A program made the translations under genes and the position numbers. This document shows positions 13,590 to 20,111 of a DNA stretch of 20,824 nt, piece after piece. Source of the DNA: CALCTE01 sp045585835 (lineage in GTDB: Bacteria; Bacillota; Clostridia; Oscillospirales; CAG-272). The notes under the pieces are model-generated. The model ran no database searches. It worked only from the letters and a program-made list of their open reading frames with translations, and was not told the DNA's origin. How positions within the stretch are numbered: the stretch's first letter is position 1; each line of letters opens with the position of its first letter. Where the stretch lies: positions 1-20,824 of the forward strand of contig JAZMZG010000019.1 of assembly GCA_045585835.1 (NCBI GenBank). Direction: 5' to 3'.

Positions 13590-13895
13590 ATGATAAGTCG
13601 TTTTGAAAAGTTTATGATGAAAGAGCATACGGGTAAAGACAATGCAATTACAAGCAGAGAGCTTGAAGCAATCTTTCATTGTAAGGGAACAAAAATCAGA
13701 GAAATGGTGAACGAGCTTCGGTGTCGTGGCACACCGATATGCAGTTGCGGCACGGGATATTATTACTCGGAAGTTGCTGAGGACATACACGAAACAATAG
13801 CCCATCTGAACGGCAGAGTTAAGAAAATGAAAGCGGCAGAGGACGGGATGAAACAGATACTTAATCAAAACCACGCGTTCAACGCGTGGTTTTGA
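13590..13895 (+). CDS. Small winged-helix DNA-binding protein
   Basis: This 101-residue protein starts at ATG 13590 after GGGGAGG; a longer frame from GTG 13509 runs over the structured leader and is rejected. The core SRELEAIFHCKGTKIREMVNELRCRGTPICSCGTGYYYSE (about residues 22-62) is a winged helix: a recognition helix, then the RxxGxPIxSxxxGYYY wing seen in phage and element regulators. A basic helix follows. It may act as excisionase or transcription regulator of the element; position alone suggests this. The last ten codons are encoded by the left and right arms of a perfect palindrome, so the C-terminus is dictated by the terminator. Confidence 0.75.
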   Translation: MISRFEKFMMKEHTGKDNAITSRELEAIFHCKGTKIREMVNELRCRGTPICSCGTGYYYSEVAEDIHETIAHLNGRVKKMKAAEDGMKQILNQNHAFNAWF

Positions 13896-13897
13896 TT
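13863..13897. terminator. Perfect 35-base palindrome, bidirectional terminator
   Basis: Arms of 17 bases (13863-13879 and 13881-13897) are exact reverse complements around one central C. A-rich and T-rich ends (AATCAAAACC...GGTTTTGATT) would let it terminate transcription from both sides. It overlaps the end of the winged-helix gene. Confidence 0.8.
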
Positions 13898-13921
13898 GTC
13901 GTGAAATTTTTATGAAACCTA

Positions 13922-13950
13922 TTGACAAACTTTCGTGTGTGTGCTATAAT
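13922..13950 (+). promoter_or_regulatory. Consensus promoter of the LexA-like gene
   Basis: TTGACA (13922-13927), a 17-base spacer and TATAAT (13945-13950): a perfect sigma-A promoter, so the gene must be held down by a repressor. Confidence 0.9.
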
Positions 13951-13958
13951 TACCGCAC

Positions 13959-13972
13959 GGTACAATTGTACC
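13959..13972. promoter_or_regulatory. Palindromic operator at the start of transcription
   Basis: GGTACAATTGTACC is a perfect 14-bp palindrome at about +2 to +15 of the promoter at 13922-13950. It is the likely autorepression site of the LexA-like product. It differs from the usual Gram-positive LexA box (GAAC-N4-GTTC), so the specificity is probably its own. Confidence 0.75.
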
Positions 13973-13993
13973 TTAAATAAATCGGAGGCATTT

Positions 13994-14599
13994 ATGAATA
14001 AGTGGAGTCCCGAGAGGGCAGAGGCGATCCGCCAATTTATAGACGAATATTTTATGGAGAACCGCAAATCCCCGACGGTGCGCGACATCGCGGCGGGCAC
14101 GGGCATCTCCAAGACCTCGGTGCAGAGATATCTTACCGATATGAAAGCGCACGGTGAGATCGAATACAACGGTCGACGTAGCATTGGAACAAATCTCTCA
14201 CGCAATATGTTTGAAACTACACCCGCAATCCGATACGATTCCTCCGTGTCCTGTGGGTTGCCGAGTGAACCGAACGTGGAAGAAGCAGACATCATTCCAC
14301 TCCCTACCGCGCTTGTCGGCGACGGAAAGTTTTTCATTCTTACCGCAAAAGGAGATTCGATGACGGGCATCGGAGTTGACGATGGCGACCTCGTTATCGT
14401 GCGCGAGCAGAACACTTGCAGGGATGGAGATTATGCAGTTGCCCTTGTAAATGGAAATGAAACGTTGCTCAAAACTATCACTTATCTTCCCGATAAGAAA
14501 GCGTATTTGCTACACGCTGAGAATCCCGATTACAATGATCGCATTGAACGCAATGTGCAGATTCAAGGAGTTGCTACGCAGGTAATAAAGAAGCTTTGA
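13994..14599 (+). CDS. LexA-like self-cleaving repressor
   Basis: This 201-residue protein has an N-terminal LexA-type winged helix (about residues 1-65; SPTVRDIAAGTGISKTSVQRYLTDMKAHGEI) and a C-terminal S24 peptidase domain with nucleophile S122 (KGDSMTGIGVDDGD) and general base K160 (ETLLKTI). The likely self-cleavage bond is C87-G88 (SCGLPS), a Cys-Gly site in place of Ala-Gly, which some Firmicute relatives share. DNA damage and RecA would thus relieve repression. ATG 13994 follows CGGAGG; an upstream frame from 13922 covers the promoter and is rejected. The perfect promoter with a palindromic operator suggests autoregulation and control of the mobilisation genes that follow. Confidence 0.9.
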   Translation: MNKWSPERAEAIRQFIDEYFMENRKSPTVRDIAAGTGISKTSVQRYLTDMKAHGEIEYNGRRSIGTNLSRNMFETTPAIRYDSSVSCGLPSEPNVEEADIIPLPTALVGDGKFFILTAKGDSMTGIGVDDGDLVIVREQNTCRDGDYAVALVNGNETLLKTITYLPDKKAYLLHAENPDYNDRIERNVQIQGVATQVIKKL

Positions 14600-14624
14600 T
14601 GGAATAACGCTGTCTGTTAGTCTT

Positions 14625-14735
14625 AGCAAGCATCGCCTCTTGGTACCATTTGAGCCGTCCTTGCTTTGTCTTTCAGTCGCAGCAAGCACTGGCACTTGGT
14701 ACCAAATGCATATTTTTAGGGGATGCTCCCCTAAT
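14625..14735 (+). other. oriT-like repeat region upstream of mobC
   Basis: Two direct repeats 56 bases apart (14625-14648 and 14681-14704) share AGCAAGCA-N6-CTTGGTACCA. The second ends in the palindrome TTGGTACCAA (14696-14705). A GC-rich hairpin AGGGGA-TGC-TCCCCT (14718-14732) follows, then TAATACCCCATAG. Direct repeats plus a hairpin just before mobC are the usual make-up of a transfer origin. No relaxase gene is present in cis. The nick site cannot be placed by reading. Confidence 0.55.
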
Positions 14736-14768
14736 ACCCCATAGATTTTTAGAGCAAAGGAGGTTAAA

Positions 14769-15224
14769 ATGGAGAAGCAATTTGAACAGAAAGTCAAGCC
14801 CGAAGAACAGAAACGTCATCTGATAAAAGCTTATCTTGACGATGAAGAGTACGAAAAGTTTCAGCTGTTCGCAAAGGCTTGTAAGTGCACCAACAGTAAT
14901 TTTGTTCGTCAACTTTTGGCGGGCGCACATCTCGTGGCGTTTCCACCGGATGAATATATGCGCTTAAGCCATGAGTTTGTAAAGATCGGTATTAACATAA
15001 ATCAGATCGCGCGTATTGCCAATCGTGACGGATATATCAATGCAAAAGAATATGAAAAGCAAGCTGCTTTAATGTTTCGGATGTGTGCGGAGCTGTCCGG
15101 TATGTTGATTCGGTGCGGTGCAAAAATCAATGATGAGCTACTTGAGCCAAGTCCATTTTTGACCGAGCTTTTGAGAAAATATGATGAGGAAGTAAAGGAG
15201 GCGCGAAAGAAAGTTGACGCTTAA
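14769..15224 (+). CDS. mobC: MobC-family relaxosome accessory protein
   Basis: This 151-residue protein has a ribbon-helix-helix-type N-terminus (KRHLIKAYLDDEEYEKFQLFAKACKCTNSNFVRQLL) and the MobC signature EFVKIGININQIARIAN, then a helical C-terminus. MobC binds oriT, opens the strands and aids the relaxase. AAAGGAGG precedes ATG 14769. The normal next gene is a MobA/VirD2-type relaxase, but here a short unknown gene and a serine recombinase follow. The mobilisation module therefore seems incomplete, or depends on a relaxase elsewhere. Confidence 0.9.
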   Translation: MEKQFEQKVKPEEQKRHLIKAYLDDEEYEKFQLFAKACKCTNSNFVRQLLAGAHLVAFPPDEYMRLSHEFVKIGININQIARIANRDGYINAKEYEKQAALMFRMCAELSGMLIRCGAKINDELLEPSPFLTELLRKYDEEVKEARKKVDA

Positions 15225-15510
15225 AGAAATAAAAGAACGGGCAATTGAAATACTGACGGATAAAACTTATGCGCGCGTATATTTTACTTTGCCACAAATA
15301 GATTGGGAAGAATTGCGCCGCAGAGCTATAGAAGTCCTTACGGACAAGCGTGGCGAACTTGGAATCCCCAAAGATAAAGTTGAAGCAATTGCTGAAATGA
15401 TCTTACCCGATATTATTGCATTCTTCCAAACGGACGAAGGGAAGAAAGTGTTTGCAGAATGGAAAAAGGAACAAGAAGAGAAGCAGAAAAAGGAAGGCGG
15501 TGAAACATGA
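15214..15510 (+). CDS. Small helical protein between mobC and the recombinase
   Basis: This 98-residue protein starts at TTG 15214, overlapping the mobC end by 11 bases, with AAAGGAGG (15195-15202) upstream, and overlaps the recombinase start by 4 bases (ATGA). The N-terminus contains a twofold repeat: ERAIEILTDK near residue 8 and RRAIEVLTDK near residue 36. The C-terminal third is a charged helix rich in Lys and Glu. No family recognised. The tight coupling suggests a role with MobC or the recombinase. Confidence 0.7.
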   Translation: MTLKEIKERAIEILTDKTYARVYFTLPQIDWEELRRRAIEVLTDKRGELGIPKDKVEAIAEMILPDIIAFFQTDEGKKVFAEWKKEQEEKQKKEGGET

Positions 15511-16985
15511 GAGGTGTAATTTACGCTCGATATTCTTCGGATAATCAGCGTGAGGAATCCATTGAAGGTCAGCTCCGAGAGTGTAAAGCGTTTGCGGATC
15601 GAAACGGCATTGACATCATCGGTACTTACATTGATCGTGCTTTCTCCGCAAAGACCGATAACCGCCCCGATTTTCAGCGTATGATTAAGGATAGTGCAAA
15701 CAAAGCGTTTGATGTCGTTCTTGTTTGGAAGCTTGACCGCTTTGCCCGTGACCGATATGATTCGGCATATTACAAGCGTGTACTCCGCAAGAACGGAGTG
15801 AAAGTTGTATCGGCAACAGAGGCAATCTCCGAAGGCGCAGAAGGAATTTTGCTTGAATCCTTGCTTGAAGGTGTGGCAGAATATTACTCGGTAGAGTTGG
15901 CAGAGAAAACACTCCGAGGCATGACGGAGAACGCGCTTGCTTGCAAAGTAAATGGTAGTGTTCCTCTTGGGTACGTTCCGTCCGAGGATGGTCATTATCA
16001 AATCGATCCGACTTACGCTCCTATCATCGTTGAGATCTATGAGATGTATAGAAGCGGAATGACGATGAAAGAAATCGTTAGTGAGCTGAAAACAAGAGGT
16101 GTCCGTAACCGCAAAGGCGCGGTGATTTCTGAGAATGTTGTGAGCAATATTTTGAAGAACCGCCGCTATCTTGGTGAATATATTTTCCGTGACATTGTGA
16201 TTCCAAACGGCATTCCACGTATCGTGTCGCAAGAATTATTTGATAGAGTTCAAGAGCGAATGGAAACAAATAAAAAAGCTCCGGCAAGACATAAAGCCGA
16301 AGAAGAATATTTGCTTTCTACAAAACTGTTTTGCGGAAAGTGTAAACGTATGATGGCGGGTGAAAGCGGCAAGCGTAGAGACGAAGCCGTCTATCGTTAC
16401 TACAAATGTTCGGGAGTTAAACGCAAACTTGGTTGCGATAAAAAGACAGTTCGCAAATCGTGGATAGAAGATCTTGTAGTTGAAGAAATCAAAAGACTTG
16501 TTCACGACGATGAAGCAGTCGCGTATATAGCCAACTGCGTGATGGAAATACAGGGGCGAGAAAATCCAATTCTTCCGTGTTTGCGAGAGCAGCTTGCGGA
16601 AGTGGAGAAGGGAATCGGTAATCTTGTCAATGCGATTCAAATGGGCATTTGTAATGATGCGACAAAGAAACGTATGGACGAGCTTGAGGCGAGAAAGTCT
16701 GAGCTTGGGATTCAAATTGCGAAAGAAGAACTTGCAAAGCCAATCGTCACAAGAGAGCAGATTACTTGTTGGCTTGAACATTTCCGAACCTTTGATACAA
16801 ACAAGTTTGAACACCGCCGCCGATTCATCGACACCTTTGTAAATCGCATTTTCTTATACGATGACAAGATGGTCATCACGTTCAATTACAATAAGGGAAC
16901 AAAGACAATAACCTTTGCCGAGCTTGAAGCTTCGGGTATTCTCTCTATTTCGAATATAGCTTCCACGGGGGAGCCATCCTCATAG
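15507..16985 (+). CDS. Large serine recombinase
   Basis: This 492-residue site-specific recombinase is of the large serine integrase/transposon type. The resolvase domain (about 1-145) has the nucleophile S10 in YARYSS, then KLDRFARDR and EYYSVELAEKTLRGM. The recombinase domain (about 155-260) has GSVPLGYV and NVVSNILKNRRYLGEYIF. A zinc ribbon follows with C276-x2-C279 and later Cys, then a coiled-coil motif (about 345-420) and a C-terminal FEHRRRFIDTFVNRIFLYDDKMVI. The gene is full length. It probably moved, or moves, the right-hand element. It ends in GEPSS, and a terminator plus a tRNA-like fragment follow at once, which is where an attachment site would be expected. Confidence 0.95.
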   Translation: MRGVIYARYSSDNQREESIEGQLRECKAFADRNGIDIIGTYIDRAFSAKTDNRPDFQRMIKDSANKAFDVVLVWKLDRFARDRYDSAYYKRVLRKNGVKVVSATEAISEGAEGILLESLLEGVAEYYSVELAEKTLRGMTENALACKVNGSVPLGYVPSEDGHYQIDPTYAPIIVEIYEMYRSGMTMKEIVSELKTRGVRNRKGAVISENVVSNILKNRRYLGEYIFRDIVIPNGIPRIVSQELFDRVQERMETNKKAPARHKAEEEYLLSTKLFCGKCKRMMAGESGKRRDEAVYRYYKCSGVKRKLGCDKKTVRKSWIEDLVVEEIKRLVHDDEAVAYIANCVMEIQGRENPILPCLREQLAEVEKGIGNLVNAIQMGICNDATKKRMDELEARKSELGIQIAKEELAKPIVTREQITCWLEHFRTFDTNKFEHRRRFIDTFVNRIFLYDDKMVITFNYNKGTKTITFAELEASGILSISNIASTGEPSS

Positions 16986-17006
16986 GTCAAAAATGCAACC
17001 TATGCC

Positions 17007-17035
17007 AAAAAGCCTTGTTTTACAAGGCTTTTTCG
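17007..17035 (+). terminator. Terminator after the serine recombinase
   Basis: AAAAAGCCTTG (17007-17017) pairs exactly with CAAGGCTTTTT (17023-17033) around a TTTTA loop; T-rich sequence follows. The A and T tails allow termination from both sides. Confidence 0.85.
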
Positions 17036-17091
17036 GTTTTTTAGGGCAAAATTTTTGACCTTTTGTTTTTTGCAACTTTTTCCGAGCCTTC

Positions 17092-17104
17092 GGGACTTGA
17101 ACCC
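17092..17104 (-). other. tRNA B-box-like fragment, possible attachment-site relic
   Basis: On the minus strand this reads GGGTTCAAGTCCC, the T-arm core of a tRNA. No complete tRNA can be folded around it: no matching 5' acceptor strand, D-arm or anticodon arm lies at the right distance. It may be the 3' piece of a tRNA carried as an attachment site by an element. A related module is at 18582-18592. The rest of 16986-17322 holds a terminator and AT-rich regulatory DNA. Confidence 0.4.
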
Positions 17105-17200
17105 ACGACATTTTCGCACATTTGAAGATCTGCCTTTTTTCTGATATATCGAACATGTCTATTGAAAATATTTCATATTGTGGCAAGCACGCTCTATGAA

Positions 17201-17298
17201 CACTATAAAAATTATAGTTGCACTATACTTAATATCTATAAACACTATGTGGTATTCTTCGATAATTATGATATAATATAATCACAGAAGCGCTTCTG
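17201..17298 (+). promoter_or_regulatory. Promoter and operators of the XRE regulator
   Basis: TATAAT (17272-17277) has an extended -10 TG at 17269-17270 but no good -35. CAGAAGCGCTTCTG (17285-17298) is a perfect 14-bp palindrome between the promoter and the ribosome binding site, probably the operator for the regulator itself. Upstream, CACTAT occurs three times (17201, 17221 and 17243), 20 and 22 bases apart, i.e. on one face of the helix. Confidence 0.65.
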
Positions 17299-17322
17299 AC
17301 TAACATTATTGGAGGTTTTAAT

Positions 17323-18423
17323 ATGTCTATCGGAACAACGATTAAAAGACTACGCAGAGAACGCGATATTACACAAGAACAGCTTGCTGAATATTTAGGA
17401 ATCAGCACAGGGGCAGTATCTCAATGGGAATGTGACAGAACTGCGCCGGACATCACACAACTTCCACTGCTTGCCAATGTTTTTGATGTCAGCGCCGATG
17501 AGTTGCTTGAAATTGACGGAAAAAAGAAAGATGAAATCATACAAGTGTTTTTAGAAAAGTATGATGAACTTTCAAACAAGGGCGATCTTATGTCAAGATT
17601 TGACTTGACAAAGGAAGCGTACAGGAAATATCCAAACGATTACCGTGTTATAGAAAAATATATTGGGGAATTGTTTAACGATCCGAACTATCTCGAGGAA
17701 CCATTGGGTGAAGAAGTCCACAAAGACGAGCTTTTCAGACTTTGTGAAAATGTGCTTGAGAATTGCACTATACAGAGAATACGTTATACCGCAACTGATA
17801 TCCTTGCTATGCTTTACGTTAACAATGGTCTTATCGATAAAGCAAAAGCGATGTGCGAGCAGTTTCCGGAAAGCATCTACGACACTGTTTCGGAGTTATA
17901 TGAGCAGGTGTATTGCAGATGCGACGAGAAGAAGTTTATCGAATATATCAAAAAAAATCTGCGCTTTACGACCGAACACCTTATAAATAAGATCAGAAAT
18001 TTCGGAACGTTTGCAGTACAGGGGACGGAAGAAAAAATCTGTGCGTATAAAAAAGCTCTTGCATTGATTGACTTGATCTATGATGACGATGTTTACGGAT
18101 TCGTTTGTTACCATGTTGGTCACATTAACTGTCTGCTTGCAAAATTGTATCATACATTAAACGATACCCCAAACGCAATAATGCATCTTGAAAAAGGATT
18201 GCATTTCAGCAAGGCGTATGACGAACTGCCGCAGGAAGTTACGCACACATCCTTCCTTTTGAAAGGTGATGCCGAAGACCTCTCAGAAGTAGAAAGTGGG
18301 ACGCAAATGAACCGCGTTTCCTATGAAATCAGCGAATTTAACAAGGTGTTGAGCGAAAATGATTCTGAGAAAGCATACGAGGATATTCTGAATAAGTATG
18401 CTCCATATGCAAAAAATATTTAA
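17323..18423 (+). CDS. XRE-family regulator with helical-repeat sensor domain
   Basis: This 366-residue protein has an XRE helix-turn-helix at about residues 5-62 (IKRLRRERDITQEQLAEYLGISTGAVSQWECDRTAPD), then about 300 residues of helices with paired aromatic and Leu positions, resembling TPR-type repeats (for example AYRKYPNDYRVIEKYIGEL and AIMHLEKGLHFSKAYDEL). Such proteins in Firmicutes often sense peptides or act as stress regulators; the ligand here is unknown. GGAGG (17311-17315) precedes the ATG. It is a single gene with its own extended -10 promoter and palindrome, flanked by two similar terminator/tRNA-like modules, which suggests it came in as one unit. Confidence 0.85.
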   Translation: MSIGTTIKRLRRERDITQEQLAEYLGISTGAVSQWECDRTAPDITQLPLLANVFDVSADELLEIDGKKKDEIIQVFLEKYDELSNKGDLMSRFDLTKEAYRKYPNDYRVIEKYIGELFNDPNYLEEPLGEEVHKDELFRLCENVLENCTIQRIRYTATDILAMLYVNNGLIDKAKAMCEQFPESIYDTVSELYEQVYCRCDEKKFIEYIKKNLRFTTEHLINKIRNFGTFAVQGTEEKICAYKKALALIDLIYDDDVYGFVCYHVGHINCLLAKLYHTLNDTPNAIMHLEKGLHFSKAYDELPQEVTHTSFLLKGDAEDLSEVESGTQMNRVSYEISEFNKVLSENDSEKAYEDILNKYAPYAKNI

Positions 18424-18493
18424 TGCCTGCTTTTAATAGTTGTATTTTTATACTACGAGCCCAGAATGGGGCAACAATTTTGCACCCTAACAC

Positions 18494-18521
18494 AAAAGTC
18501 CTTGTAAATCAAGGGCTTTTC
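18494..18521 (+). terminator. Terminator after the XRE gene
   Basis: AAAAGTCCTTG (18494-18504) pairs with CAAGGGCTTTT (18510-18520, one G-U pair); the next T run (TTTTT) is at 18525-18529. The form and context closely resemble the terminator at 17007-17035. Confidence 0.75.
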
Positions 18522-18581
18522 GTGTTTTTAGGGGTAAAAAACACCCCCCTTTTCACCATTGCACCTTTTCCCCGACTTTAT

Positions 18582-18592
18582 GGGCTCGAACC
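18582..18592 (-). other. Second tRNA B-box-like fragment
   Basis: On the minus strand this reads GGTTCGAGCCC, again a tRNA T-arm core without the rest of a tRNA. The surroundings repeat the order seen after the serine recombinase: hairpin terminator, T-rich stretch, a TTTTCCCCGA element, then the B-box. Confidence 0.4.
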
Positions 18593-18612
18593 TGTAACTT
18601 TACAAAAGCATA

Positions 18613-18641
18613 TTGAAAGAATAACTTTTTTGTGATATAAT
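18613..18641 (+). promoter_or_regulatory. Promoter of the DUF3592-like gene
   Basis: TTGAAA (18613-18618), a 17-base spacer with an extended TG, and TATAAT (18636-18641). Confidence 0.8.
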
Positions 18642-18665
18642 AGTTCCAAGAAGGATGGTGGCTAT

Positions 18666-19106
18666 ATGAGAGTTAATTGTATGAGAGCGAATGGTAAGCA
18701 AGTCGTTTTTTTGATATTTGCCATAATTGGGCTGATTTTTATGGTTGTTGGTACGGTGATTTGCTTAAATGTTTTTGATTATAGTGACAAAGTAGAAACT
18801 ACTGCGATAATAACCGAGTTTGAGTCTTATCAGGAATATGCTAATGGAAGAACACATACACGCCATAAAACCCATATAACATATGATGTTGAAGGATCGT
18901 CATATACTAATGTCGTCAAAATGTATTCGTCTTCTTGGAATGTAGGAGATGAGATTGAAATTTATTATGATATTGATAATCCTCAAAATGTTGGTTCTAA
19001 AGATACGGATTGGGTTTTGCTTATGATACCGTGCCTTGGTTTGATGTTTTTTGGCTTGGGCTCGATAACACTATTTGTAAGTCGTAAAAAACAAATGTAT
19101 ACTTAA
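18666..19106 (+). CDS. DUF3592-like membrane protein
   Basis: This 146-residue protein has two membrane spans (about residues 12-35 and 115-138) around an outside or lumenal beta domain. That domain has the pattern usual in DUF3592: TTAIITEFESY, HITYDVEGSSYTNVV and WNVGDEIEIYYDIDNPQNV. The function of this family is not known. ATG 18666 has a G-rich ribosome binding site (GGATGGTGG); ATG 18684 is an alternative. It has its own promoter and a hairpin and terminator downstream, so it is transcribed alone. Confidence 0.8.
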   Translation: MRVNCMRANGKQVVFLIFAIIGLIFMVVGTVICLNVFDYSDKVETTAIITEFESYQEYANGRTHTRHKTHITYDVEGSSYTNVVKMYSSSWNVGDEIEIYYDIDNPQNVGSKDTDWVLLMIPCLGLMFFGLGSITLFVSRKKQMYT

Positions 19107-19127
19107 TTTGTAATAAATGACATGTAA

Positions 19128-19197
19128 AATTTCGAGGTTCGAAATTATTGGATCAACTCAAAACAAGAAGCAGGTCAATCGACCTGCTTTTTGTTTT
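19128..19197 (+). terminator. Hairpin and terminator after the DUF3592-like gene
   Basis: AATTTCGA-GGT-TCGAAATT (19128-19146) is a perfect small hairpin without a T run. The true terminator follows: AAGCAGGTC (19168-19176) and GACCTGCTT (19181-19189) with an AATC loop, flanked by AAAACAA and TTGTTTT, so it can act in both directions. Confidence 0.85.
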
Positions 19198-19285
19198 GCC
19201 TCTCTTTTTGATTTTATCCAACAACTTAGTAGATCAACAGGCTGGCGAGCTCACTTTAGATCAGACCGTTATCTGAAAATAAGTT

Positions 19286-19368
19286 GTTGTTATCTGTAAT
19301 TACTTTTGTGTATTATCTGTATTGATTAAACGGAGAAAATATATTATAGTATTCTTGTATAAAGTTTC
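19286..19368 (+). repeat. Promoter repeat, copy A
   Basis: This imperfect direct repeat of 20011-20093 begins GTTGTTATcTGTA, contains TTGATTAAAcGGAGAAAaTATATTATA and ends at GTATAAAGTTT. It holds TTGATT (19322-19327), a 17-base spacer and TATAGT (19345-19350), the promoter of the gene at 19385. Confidence 0.8.
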
Positions 19369-19384
19369 ACAAGGAGAATTGATT

Positions 19385-20008
19385 ATGAAACGAGGTTTTT
19401 TATTCTTTTACAATATGGGAAATATCACTCTGGCTGCACGTATTGCGATTATCCCTTTGGCATGGATGCTTGCCAGATCTGTTCCTTCGACGTTTTTTGG
19501 AATCTTGGCACTTCTTATAATTTCTTTGTTTACGGCAATGATTCCCGCGCCTTCCGACAAATCGATGATGCGCGTGATTTCAAATTTTCGTGAAGAAGTC
19601 AAACGCCAAATGAGTGATGAAAGTGAGATACGGGACACTGAAAAGTTTATTATTCTTCACGGTTATCGTAAGGCAGGGGACATGAAGTTGCGACGCCGTG
19701 TTGGGCGTGAAGTGGTTTATCCGTTTCCAACCAGCTTTCTGTTTGCCGAGCGTGGAAATAAAAAATTTTTGATGATTGCAAAGAAGTCACTTTTGAAGCC
19801 TTCGCCCGTTGATTATGAAATGATTCGTTTACATGATCAGACGGAGGCGGGAGCGTTTTCCGTGAGTGTGCAGATAGATCCTCAAGTCGAGGACGTGGTT
19901 GAGCTTACGCTCTATACCAAGCATGCTCCTTACGGAATCACTATTTTTACAAAGAATGACTATCATTACCGCGATTTTGTGAAAGCAATTCAGAGTGCGG
20001 TTAAATAA
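19385..20008 (+). CDS. Unknown membrane protein with cytoplasmic domain
   Basis: This 207-residue protein starts at ATG 19385, 8 bases after AAGGAG (19371-19376); a longer frame from 19322 runs over the promoter and is rejected. Two hydrophobic segments (about residues 12-29 and 34-52) are followed by about 150 residues with a basic patch (KLRRRVGREVVYPF) and a beta-rich end (GAFSVSVQIDPQVEDVVELTLYTKHAPYGITIF). No known family recognised. It shares a duplicated promoter with the AraC-type gene, so both are probably in one regulon. Confidence 0.75.
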   Translation: MKRGFLFFYNMGNITLAARIAIIPLAWMLARSVPSTFFGILALLIISLFTAMIPAPSDKSMMRVISNFREEVKRQMSDESEIRDTEKFIILHGYRKAGDMKLRRRVGREVVYPFPTSFLFAERGNKKFLMIAKKSLLKPSPVDYEMIRLHDQTEAGAFSVSVQIDPQVEDVVELTLYTKHAPYGITIFTKNDYHYRDFVKAIQSAVK

Positions 20009-20010
20009 AG

Positions 20011-20093
20011 GTTGTTATTTGTAGTCTTTTTTTATTGTTTATATTGATTAAATGGAGAAAGTATATTATAATGTTTACGTATAAGTTTTGCGA
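20011..20093 (+). repeat. Promoter repeat, copy B
   Basis: This second copy holds TTGATT (20044-20049), a 17-base spacer and TATAAT (20067-20072), the promoter of the AraC-type gene. It differs from copy A by scattered substitutions and about three missing bases. Confidence 0.8.
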
Positions 20094-20111
20094 CGATCGG
20101 AAGGTGATAAG

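Noticed and set aside
17080..17170. Complete tRNA gene on the minus strand
   Set aside because: Only the T-arm core is present; no acceptor 5' strand, D-arm or anticodon arm lies at the needed distance.
19117..19299. 60-codon frame downstream of the DUF3592-like gene
   Set aside because: It runs through a perfect hairpin and a terminator and has no ribosome binding site.
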